This document shows positions 1-5,925 of a DNA stretch of 14,297 nt, piece by piece. A program made the position numbers and the translations under genes. Under the pieces are notes generated by a model. It made no database searches. It was not told the DNA's origin and was given only the letters and a program-made list of their open reading frames with translations. Source of the stretch: Phycisphaerae bacterium (lineage in GTDB: Bacteria > Planctomycetota > Phycisphaerae > Phycisphaerales > SM1A02); NCBI GenBank assembly GCA_016873375.1, contig VGXJ01000016.1, positions 1 through 14,297 of the forward strand, read 5' to 3'. The first letter of the stretch is position 1. Each line of letters begins with the position of its first letter.

Positions 1-323
1 TCGCGTGCCTCCTTGTCCATGCCGTGCATTAGGTCTGGCATGCGGGCGCCGAGTTGTCCCACATGGGTGCCCTTGGCGATGAACTCCGCCATCCAGGGTC
101 CGTAGGCGCGCGTGCCGATCTCATCCATCGTTGGCGCACCCATCGGCCGGATGCGGTCGGTCGTCGCCGCGGGTGCAGCGTGGCACGCCGTGCAGTTGGC
201 CCGTGAAGCGAGCGTCTCGGCGGTGACATCGGACCAATCCGCGCGTGGCGATGGGCCCTGGTCACAGGCCGCGAGCATCACAGGGAGCGAACCGAGCAGC
301 GCGAATGTGCGGCCAAGGGTCAT
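1..323 (-). CDS. Lipoprotein with N-terminal cytochrome c domain (C-terminal end outside window)
   Basis: Partial gene: the frame is open from the ATG at 323 to the left window edge (107 codons). The first 20 residues form a lipoprotein signal ending in the lipobox LAAC (Cys20), so the protein is probably lipid-anchored in the cell envelope. A CTACH motif at residues 44-48 (C44, C47, H48) is a c-type heme attachment site. The stretch after it, with ARMPDL near residues 93-98, resembles the part of class I-like cytochrome c domains that supplies the distal Met ligand; M95 is a candidate. In planctomycetes such domains often open larger multi-domain secreted proteins, so the rest cannot be predicted. 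The start is supported by a TAGG Shine-Dalgarno 9 nt upstream, which lies in the arm of an inverted repeat shared with the divergent gene at 359. Heme binding is directly visible; the physiological role is unknown. Confidence 0.8.
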   Translation of the reverse strand, partial: MTLGRTFALLGSLPVMLAACDQGPSPRADWSDVTAETLASRANCTACHAAPAATTDRIRPMGAPTMDEIGTRAYGPWMAEFIAKGTHVGQLGARMPDLMHGMDKEAR

Positions 324-330
324 GCGATTG

Positions 331-352
331 AGCCTACCGCCGCGGCTAGGCT
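331..352. promoter_or_regulatory. Inverted repeat in a 35-bp divergent intergenic region, overlapping both Shine-Dalgarno sites
   Basis: AGCCTA (331-336) pairs with TAGGCT (347-352), and inside them CCGC (337-340) pairs with GCGG (342-345), leaving a one-base loop and one bulged C. The repeat fills most of the gap between the divergent starts at 323 (minus) and 359 (plus). Each outer arm supplies a TAGG that sits 8-9 nt before one of the start codons. It could be an operator for both genes or an RNA hairpin that hides each ribosome binding site. Neither role is shown. Confidence 0.45.
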
Positions 353-358
353 GTGCAC

Positions 359-952
359 ATGAACCAGCCGCCGATTGAGGGTCCCAACCCGAGCCCGAGT
401 CGTCCGGCGTGGCGCGAGGATGGTCCGTTCGCGGGTGGTGGCCTGGGCGTGCTGCGCGTGGCCCTCTCGGTCGTGGTCGGCTACCTGATCATGGCCATGC
501 TGGTCATGAGCACGATGTTCCTGGCGGTGCAGGCCATGGACCTGGATGCCATCTTCGAGCAGGGATTCTGGAAGGCCACCCCACGCTGGAACACCATCGT
601 GGTCATGATCAGCCTGCTCAGCGCCGTCGCAGGCGGTGCAGTGTGTGAACGCATTGCGCGCAACAAGATGGGAATCAGGCTGCTGGCCATCGTCTTCTTC
701 GTGGCCACCTTCGGTTCGATCGTCACCGTGCTTCGCGCGGGGCCGGATCCCGAACCTGTGCCGCGGCCCTCGCTTGATGTCCTGACGGCTGCCGCTGCCG
801 AGGCCAAGCAGTCACCGACCCTCTACGCCATGGTTGAAGCCGGCAAGCATGCGCGCGAACCGAACTGGCTGAAGATTGCCAATCCCGCGTGCGGGCTGGC
901 CGGTGCGTTGCTGGGTGCGATGCTCGCACGACGCCAGCTCCCGAGTCGCTGA
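359..952 (+). CDS. Hypothetical four-helix membrane protein
   Basis: The only plus-strand gene I accept. It encodes 197 residues from the ATG at 359, which has TAGG 8 nt upstream; a GTG at 353 in the same frame is a weaker alternative. The N-terminus is proline-rich and polar. Hydrophobic segments lie at about residues 31-57, 77-97, 105-125 and 173-191, consistent with four transmembrane helices. Between helices 3 and 4 is a soluble loop of about 45 residues rich in Ala, Glu and Pro. I see no catalytic or binding motif and do not recognise the family. It diverges from the cytochrome c lipoprotein gene across 35 bp and converges on the ebo-like unit. Coding status rests on the hydrophobic pattern, the placed start and the absence of a better frame on the other strand. 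A link to the lipoprotein is possible from the shared control region only. Confidence 0.7.
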   Translation: MNQPPIEGPNPSPSRPAWREDGPFAGGGLGVLRVALSVVVGYLIMAMLVMSTMFLAVQAMDLDAIFEQGFWKATPRWNTIVVMISLLSAVAGGAVCERIARNKMGIRLLAIVFFVATFGSIVTVLRAGPDPEPVPRPSLDVLTAAAAEAKQSPTLYAMVEAGKHAREPNWLKIANPACGLAGALLGAMLARRQLPSR

Positions 953-1009
953 ACCCGTCGTGCAGAATCGTGTCCGAAGTGCACCGCGCTCCGTCGAGCA
1001 TCATTGGCG

Positions 1010-1027
1010 GCCATCGATCACGATGGC
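1010..1027. terminator. Hairpin between convergent genes, possible bidirectional terminator
   Basis: GCCATCG (1010-1016) and CGATGGC (1021-1027) form a perfect 7-bp stem with an ATCA loop. It lies in the 112-bp gap between the convergent ends at 952 (plus) and 1065 (minus). Neither side has a proper T tract (TTGCCC on the plus side), so termination is inferred mainly from position. Confidence 0.35.
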
Positions 1028-1064
1028 TTGCCCTCGTGACGCTCGGCAGCGCGGCGATCCCTGC

Positions 1065-1871
1065 TCACGCCCGCTCGGGTGCGCTGAACCGTCCGCTCTG
1101 CGAGAGGAACGCGCGCGGATTGTCGTAACTGACCTTGCGGATCGTCTCGAGCAGGTGACCACGACGGCGCAGTTCATCTTGGCACTTGGGCACCGCGAGC
1201 GGATCGCTCACGCCCCAGTCACCGGCTGAATTGATCCAGAGTCGGTCGGTGCCGTGCATCTCGAAGATGTCCGCAGCGCGTTGGGGAGTGCACTTCGTGT
1301 CCGGGTAGAGCGTCATGCCCGCCCAGAAGCCGCGATCGAGCACAGCGCGCACCGTGTGTTCCTCGACATGGTCGATGAGCACGCGCCCTGGGTCAGCGCC
1401 CTGATTGCGCAGTGCGTCCATGATGAGGTGGGTGCCCTTGAGTTTGTCCTCGAGGTGCGGCGTATGCACCAGGATCAGCAGGTTGTGCTTCATGGCAAGA
1501 GCGATGTGCTCCTCGAGCACCGTCATCTCGTTGCGCGAGTTCTTGTTGAGCCCGATCTCGCCGATGCCCAGGACCGTCTGGCACTCCAGGAACGACGGAA
1601 TGATCGACAGCACCTCGCGTGCCAGGCCCACATCCTCGCTCTCCTTCGGATTGATGCAGAGCCATGTGTGGTGACGGATCCCGAACTGCGCTGCTCGGCG
1701 CGGCTCGAAGTCGGTCAGCATCCTGAAGTAGTCGTGGAAGCCCTGTGCCGTCGAGCGGTCGTAGCCGGCCCAGAAGGCTGGTTCAGTGATCGCCACGCAG
1801 CCGGCCAGCGCCATCCGCTGGTAGTCGTCGGTGGTGCGGCTCACCATGTGCACATGCGGATCGATGTACAT
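1065..1871 (-). CDS. eboB: TatD-family metal-dependent hydrolase, EboB type
   Basis: Amidohydrolase-fold protein of 268 residues. Metal-ligand motifs are visible in TatD order: HxH at H6/H8, a Glu at E105 in GIGEIG, H136 in LVHTPH, H168 in IDHVEEH and D218 in NSAGDWG. TatD proteins are metal-dependent hydrolases, some with nuclease activity. This sequence matches the well-conserved EboB-like subgroup (MYIDPHVHM start, EPAFWAGYDRS, FEPRRA, TPHLEDKLKGT), whose substrate is not established. The ATG at 1871 is chosen because the family begins MYIDP. A start 90 nt upstream would add an Arg-rich stretch that reads as the out-of-frame shadow of the preceding gene. The stop of that gene overlaps this start by one base (TGATG), indicating translational coupling. 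It is the last gene of the unit with the EboD-like cyclase. Family is firm; the ebo assignment rests on sequence feel plus context. Confidence 0.85.
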   Translation of the reverse strand: MYIDPHVHMVSRTTDDYQRMALAGCVAITEPAFWAGYDRSTAQGFHDYFRMLTDFEPRRAAQFGIRHHTWLCINPKESEDVGLAREVLSIIPSFLECQTVLGIGEIGLNKNSRNEMTVLEEHIALAMKHNLLILVHTPHLEDKLKGTHLIMDALRNQGADPGRVLIDHVEEHTVRAVLDRGFWAGMTLYPDTKCTPQRAADIFEMHGTDRLWINSAGDWGVSDPLAVPKCQDELRRRGHLLETIRKVSYDNPRAFLSQSGRFSAPERA

Positions 1872-2167
1872 CAGGGGTGGTCCTTGGCGTGGATGGGCAT
1901 CGCGCCGAGCGCACCCTTCATCGGCGCCCGCTCGATCGGCTCCTTGGAGTGGTCGCTCCACAACTCGAGGACGCGACGGGCGCGATCGGGGCGGCCATCA
2001 AGGACGAGTCCGAGGGCCGCCGTCAGAGCCTGCACGCGGAAGTCCTCTCCGCCGGGCTCGCTGGCTCGGTCGAAGCGATCGAGGAAGGCGGCAAGGTCGA
2101 GCACCTTGGCGCGATGCTCCAGGAAGTACAGGTCGGCTACGGCCTGCTTGGTGAGGGGAGTGCCCAT
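1871..2167 (-). CDS. Small unknown protein between the EboD-like and EboB-like genes
   Basis: A 98-residue soluble protein that I do not recognise. It looks helical and charged, with the segment VLDLAAFLDRFDRA at about residues 22-35, then a second helical stretch around VQALTAALGLVLDG and RARRVLELW. It has no signal peptide, membrane segment or Cys/His metal motif. It starts 39 nt after the cyclase stop without a clear Shine-Dalgarno, and its TGA overlaps the hydrolase ATG by one base, so it is almost certainly translated as part of this operon. In other ebo clusters an EboA protein lies near these genes, but EboA proteins as I recall them are about twice this long, and I cannot see a convincing match. 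It could be a shortened EboA-like protein or a lineage-specific partner of the two enzymes. Confidence 0.75.
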   Translation of the reverse strand: MGTPLTKQAVADLYFLEHRAKVLDLAAFLDRFDRASEPGGEDFRVQALTAALGLVLDGRPDRARRVLELWSDHSKEPIERAPMKGALGAMPIHAKDHP

Positions 2168-2206
2168 GGAGGTGGATGGTAGACCGCGCCACCCCGTGAT
2201 GCGGCA

Positions 2207-3373
2207 TCACTCGTTGGTCTTGAGCAGTTCCGCCGCGGACTCCTCCATCGCCACGCGATCGATCTCGTGCACCTCGATGGGGTGGCCGATGTCCCGCATG
2301 AGCGTGATTGAGAGCATGCCGCCCAAGTGCTCGCGGAATTCCTCCAGTCCCCAGAGCACCTCATCCATGGATGCAAGCATCGGATGCGAGCGAGCCAGTC
2401 CGAGGCTCGCCAGCACTTGGAGGATGCGCGTTGCCTGTTCCTGCTGCAGCAATCCGATCCGCCGTGCATAGACGGTGTCGAGCGCCAGACCGATGCCCAC
2501 GGCCTCGCCGTGCGGCAACTCAAACCCGGTCATGCTCTCAAGCCTGTGGGCAGCCCAGTGGCCATGATCAAGCGGGCGCGCCTCGCGCGTCTCGAAAGGA
2601 TCGCCACCATCCATGATGTGACGCGCATGGAGTTCCGCCGAGCGCATGATCACCGGCCACGCAGCGTCCATGGACCGGGCGCGGATCGCGGGACCGTCGC
2701 GCTCGAGTGTCTCGAAGAGCGCAGGATCCTTGAGCAGTGCAATCTTGACAGCCTCGCTGAAGCCACCGCGCCAGACAGCATCAGGGAGCGTGGCCAGGAA
2801 GGCCCTGTCGCACACCACCGCATCGGGCGGTGCGAACGCGCCGGTGAAGTTCTTCTTTGCGCCTCGGTTCACCCCGTTCTTCACGCCCATGGCACTGTCG
2901 TCCTGCGCGAGCACGGTGGTGGGCATGCGGACATGGCGCACGCCGCGGTGGGCGATCGCCGCACCGAAGCCGACGGCATCGAGCACCGCGCCGCCGCCGA
3001 TCGCCAGCAGCACGCTGTGGCGGTCGATCTTGACGTTGTTGACGGCATCGAGGACATCCTCGACGCAGGAGGGATCGTTCTTGCACGCCTCGCCGCCCTG
3101 CATCGACTCGACCCACATGAGTTCAGGCAGGCCATCATGTGCAAGCAGATAGCGATAGAGCTTTTCGGTGAGGTCGGGCCAGGCAGCCAGCACGCCGGAG
3201 TCGACGAAGGCCGCCATCCTGCGGGGTGCTTCGCGGCCGGGACAGGCGCAGCGCAGCGCGTGCGCGAAGGCGGGGTTGGCTGGATCGAGCGATCCATCCG
3301 TGAACCACACCCGGTGGCGGAAGGGGACGGCGATCTCGCGGTCCCAGGCTGGTGTGGCATCGTGCGGGCGCAT
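2207..3373 (-). CDS. eboD: EboD-type sugar phosphate cyclase (3-dehydroquinate synthase family)
   Basis: 388 residues, the usual length for the family. The N-terminus (VPFRHRVWFT, DPANPAF) is typical of the EboD branch. A nucleotide-binding stretch IGGGAVLDAVGF lies at about residues 125-136, followed by PTTVLAQDDSAMGVKNGVN (151-169), where true shikimate-pathway enzymes usually carry a DASVGGKTGIN-like sequence. Zinc ligands are in place: E207 in SEAVK, H272 in the GHWAAH segment and H288 in LPHGEAVG. The enzyme should therefore be an active NAD- and zinc-dependent cyclase, but its substrate need not be DAHP. In ebo clusters its role is not settled. The ATG at 3373 has no good Shine-Dalgarno; a TATCCT box at 3391-3386 would give a nearly leaderless transcript. 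The gene heads a three-gene unit separated from htrA by a terminator. Assignment as AroB is the alternative, but context and the KNGVN signature favour EboD. Confidence 0.85.
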   Translation of the reverse strand: MRPHDATPAWDREIAVPFRHRVWFTDGSLDPANPAFAHALRCACPGREAPRRMAAFVDSGVLAAWPDLTEKLYRYLLAHDGLPELMWVESMQGGEACKNDPSCVEDVLDAVNNVKIDRHSVLLAIGGGAVLDAVGFGAAIAHRGVRHVRMPTTVLAQDDSAMGVKNGVNRGAKKNFTGAFAPPDAVVCDRAFLATLPDAVWRGGFSEAVKIALLKDPALFETLERDGPAIRARSMDAAWPVIMRSAELHARHIMDGGDPFETREARPLDHGHWAAHRLESMTGFELPHGEAVGIGLALDTVYARRIGLLQQEQATRILQVLASLGLARSHPMLASMDEVLWGLEEFREHLGGMLSITLMRDIGHPIEVHEIDRVAMEESAAELLKTNE

Positions 3374-3450
3374 CGTGGGAAGCGAAGGATAGCCCTCGGA
3401 TCCCTCGAGCCACCAGCATGGTCGTCCACCGTCGTCGTCGGCGGCCCATG

Positions 3451-3481
3451 AAGCGAAACAGCCGCGGGATGACCGCGGCTG
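3451..3481 (-). terminator. Rho-independent terminator after htrA
   Basis: On the minus strand CAGCCGCGG and CCGCGGCTG (3481-3473 and 3467-3459) form a perfect 9-bp GC-rich stem with a five-base loop, followed by TTTCGCTT. It lies 44 nt past the htrA stop and upstream of the eboD start, so it should separate the two transcripts. Confidence 0.75.
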
Positions 3482-3524
3482 CCCCGCACAACGCGTGCGG
3501 AGATCGTGTGGGCGTGGCCTGCGC

Positions 3525-5003
3525 TCAGCGGCGCAGGATCACGAAGCGCTGCTCACCATCGCGCACGACCGTCAGGCGCAGGGGTCGCCCATCAGGTACG
3601 GCGCTCACGGCGTCGCGCATCGAATCGGCATCCTGCACATCACGGCCGTTGACCTTGGTGACCACATCACCGGCTTGGAGTCCACGCTCTGCAGCGGGGC
3701 TCTCGTCCTTGACGGAGGCGATGACCACGCCTTGTTCGAGGTTCATCGACTTCAGCAGGTCCGCATCGGCCTGCTCGACCGTGAGGCCCAGCCGCGCGAG
3801 CTCGCTGCCACGCTGAGGCAATGCCGGAACCCCCGCGTTGAGCCGCTCGGTGGTTCGCTCGATGAGCGTGGCCTGCTTGGTCATGCGCTCGCCCTCGCGG
3901 ATGATCTCGAGGTTCACCTCGGCATCCGGTCGGCGGCTGGCGATGATCCGCATGAAGGCTGCCGTGCTGGGGGTCGGCTTGCCGTCGACCTTCACGACGA
4001 TGTCGCCGTCCTGGAGCCCTGCCTTCTGGGCTGGCGTGTCAGGTTGCACTCGGGCGATCAGCACACCATCGCTGGGCTTGATGTCGAAGCTCGAGGCAGT
4101 CTCGGCATCCATCTCCTGCAGTTGCACGCCGAGGTAGCCACGGACGACGCGGCCACCGTCGCGCAGCTGGCCCACGATCTCCTTGACCATCGCGCTCGGG
4201 ATCGCGAAGCCCACGCCATCGTTGCCGCCATTGCGGCTGCTGATGGCGGTGTTGATGCCGATCACGTTGCCTTCCAGATCCGCGAGCGGGCCACCGGAAT
4301 TGCCAGGGTTGATGGCAGCATCGGTCTGGATGTAATTCTCGAACGTCGAAAGGCCAACGCGATCGCGGCCCTTGGCGCTGATGATGCCCGCGGTGACGGT
4401 GTGGTCGAGCCCGAAGGGGCAGCCGATCGCCACGACCCAGTCGCCGACCTCGAGCGATTCGCTGTCGCCGAAGCTCGCCGCGACCAGATCGGTGGCCTCG
4501 ACCTGGATCACGGCAAGGTCCGTTTCCTGGTCGGCACCGATGACGGTGGCCGTGACTTCACGGCCGTCATGCAGCATGACCTTGAGTTCATCGGCGCCGT
4601 TGATCACATGGTTGTTGGTCACGATGACGCCAGCCTTGTCGATGATGACGCCGGTGCCTTCGCCCATGCGCGGGGGCATGCGGCCACCACGCTGCTGCGG
4701 GGCCTCGGGCACGCCCGGCATGTTGGGGAAGAATCGGCGGAACTCCTCTGGCATCTCGGGCATCTGCTGCCCGCCCTGGCCAGCACGGGACTCGGCGCTG
4801 TAGGGAGCCCTGTCGATCGAGACGATGCTCACGACGCTCGGATCGAGCTTGCGCGCAGCGGTGCGGAATGCATTCGAGAGTGCGCGCGCATGCTTGAGGT
4901 CCGCCTCGTCCTGCGAGGTGGCCAGCACGGGCGCGGTGGCGGCGAGCGAGAGCGCAAGGCCAAGCATGGCGGTGCACGACGACGGGCGGATCGACGATGA
5001 CAT
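3525..5003 (-). CDS. HtrA/DegP-type periplasmic serine protease with two PDZ domains
   Basis: 492 residues. An N-terminal signal peptide (hydrophobic run about 12-24, likely cut after VLA at 27) sends it to the periplasm. The trypsin-like domain carries the full catalytic triad: H132 in TNNHV, D162 in ETDLAV and S236 in GNSGGP. A Met/Pro/Gln-rich insertion at about 75-113 precedes it, like the LA loop of DegP. PDZ1 spans about 285-385 and PDZ2 about 400-490, the DegP/DegQ arrangement, so it is expected to degrade or hold misfolded envelope proteins. I chose the ATG at 5003 because GGAGG (5019-5015) lies 11 nt upstream; a GTG at 5021 in frame would add six residues and overlap that site. A 5-bp stem with a GAAT loop (5021-5034) sits next to the ribosome site. 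It follows trmH after 66 nt and ends at the terminator at 3451-3481. Confidence 0.93.
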   Translation of the reverse strand: MSSSIRPSSCTAMLGLALSLAATAPVLATSQDEADLKHARALSNAFRTAARKLDPSVVSIVSIDRAPYSAESRAGQGGQQMPEMPEEFRRFFPNMPGVPEAPQQRGGRMPPRMGEGTGVIIDKAGVIVTNNHVINGADELKVMLHDGREVTATVIGADQETDLAVIQVEATDLVAASFGDSESLEVGDWVVAIGCPFGLDHTVTAGIISAKGRDRVGLSTFENYIQTDAAINPGNSGGPLADLEGNVIGINTAISSRNGGNDGVGFAIPSAMVKEIVGQLRDGGRVVRGYLGVQLQEMDAETASSFDIKPSDGVLIARVQPDTPAQKAGLQDGDIVVKVDGKPTPSTAAFMRIIASRRPDAEVNLEIIREGERMTKQATLIERTTERLNAGVPALPQRGSELARLGLTVEQADADLLKSMNLEQGVVIASVKDESPAAERGLQAGDVVTKVNGRDVQDADSMRDAVSAVPDGRPLRLTVVRDGEQRFVILRR

Positions 5004-5069
5004 GATGCAGGTGTCCTCCACGGCCGAATGGCCGACCGGACAACAGTACGGCTGCTCGCCCCCCGCGGT

Positions 5070-5921
5070 TCAGGTGGTCTTAGCCGGAATTCCGGCCGCC
5101 AAGGTCCCATGACCGTGCGCCAGGTGGAAAAGCGTCACCGCACCTGCCACGCTGACATTCAGGCTGTCGATGCCTGCCTGCATCGGAATGAAGGCCAACT
5201 GATCGCATTCAGCCTCGACCTCCGGGGAAATCCCTCGGAATTCGTTGCCGACCACGACCACCATCCGCTCAGAGCGCCTGATGGATGGCAGCGGCTGGGC
5301 GCCAGGACGGCAGACTGTCCCAAGCACGGAATAACCATGGTCGCGTCGCAACATTCTCAGCGTCGGGGGCAGGACGCAGTGCAGGAACGGCACGCTGAGC
5401 GTGTACCCCATGCTGCTGCGGATGCTCTTGCGATAGAGCGGATCGTGGCAATGCTGGCCGAGCAGCACGCCCCGCGCGCCGAAGGCGGCGCTATCGCGGA
5501 AAATCGCGCCGATGTTGTCGCGGTCGCCCACGCCATCGGCAGCAAGCACCAGCGCCTCGCCGCTCGTGGGTGCGATCTCCGTGAGCGAGCGGCCTTGCAG
5601 CACGCTGCGGTCACCGCACGCGATCGCGCCGCGGTGCATCTGGAAGCCGGTCAGCGCCTCGACGCGATGATCCGGCGTGATGAAGACGGGCACGTTGGGC
5701 TGGGCGTGGCGTACGAGCAGGGCATCGATCTCGGCCAGGCGCCGCTCGGCTGCGAGGATCGATCGCGTGGCACCCGGCACGGCAAGCATGCGCTCGATGA
5801 CCAGCAGTCCCTCGCCGATGAAGGTGCCGCTGCGACCGTCGTCACCGATCAGTTCACGGTCGCGCAGCGCGCGGTAGTCCGCCAGCCGCGGATCGTCGAA
5901 GCTCTCGACATCGATGCGCAT
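5070..5921 (-). CDS. SpoU/TrmH-family RNA 2'-O-methyltransferase
   Basis: 283 residues from the ATG at 5921. The three SpoU signature motifs are visible: motif 1 around N136 in DRDNIGAIFRDS, motif 2 at GNEFRG (225-230), and motif 3 at SLNVSVAGA (253-261). These build the trefoil-knot SAM site, and KSIRSSMG (165-172) is the usual conserved segment between motifs 1 and 2. An N-terminal substrate-binding domain of about 100 residues precedes the knot, so it most likely methylates a ribose in tRNA or rRNA; the target cannot be read from sequence. The frame stays open upstream to 6221, but those 100 residues are low-complexity Arg/Ser/Pro and overlap the Wzz-like gene, so I reject the longer form. 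It starts 4 nt after the stop of the Wzz-like gene, implying co-transcription. Confidence 0.9.
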   Translation of the reverse strand: MRIDVESFDDPRLADYRALRDRELIGDDGRSGTFIGEGLLVIERMLAVPGATRSILAAERRLAEIDALLVRHAQPNVPVFITPDHRVEALTGFQMHRGAIACGDRSVLQGRSLTEIAPTSGEALVLAADGVGDRDNIGAIFRDSAAFGARGVLLGQHCHDPLYRKSIRSSMGYTLSVPFLHCVLPPTLRMLRRDHGYSVLGTVCRPGAQPLPSIRRSERMVVVVGNEFRGISPEVEAECDQLAFIPMQAGIDSLNVSVAGAVTLFHLAHGHGTLAAGIPAKTT

Positions 5922-5925
5922 GCGC

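Noticed and set aside
1872..1961. N-terminal extension of the TatD hydrolase
   Set aside because: The added 30 residues overlap the small gene, and the family begins at MYIDP with the HxH motif at residues 6-8.
2207..3373. Simple annotation as shikimate-pathway AroB
   Set aside because: The EboD-like N-terminus, the KNGVN segment and the TatD neighbour argue for the ebo branch; kept as an alternative only.
1254..3451. Two long plus-strand frames (1254-2471 and 2327-3451) opposite the ebo-like genes
   Set aside because: They overlap conserved genes on the minus strand and each other and show no recognisable domain.
3495..5000. A 501-codon plus-strand frame opposite htrA
   Set aside because: Same mirrored composition; the minus strand encodes an intact protease with its catalytic triad.
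5084..5098. Palindrome GCCGGAATTCCGGC near the end of trmH
   Set aside because: It lies within the coding sequence for the last residues and has no T tract, so it is not called as a terminator.
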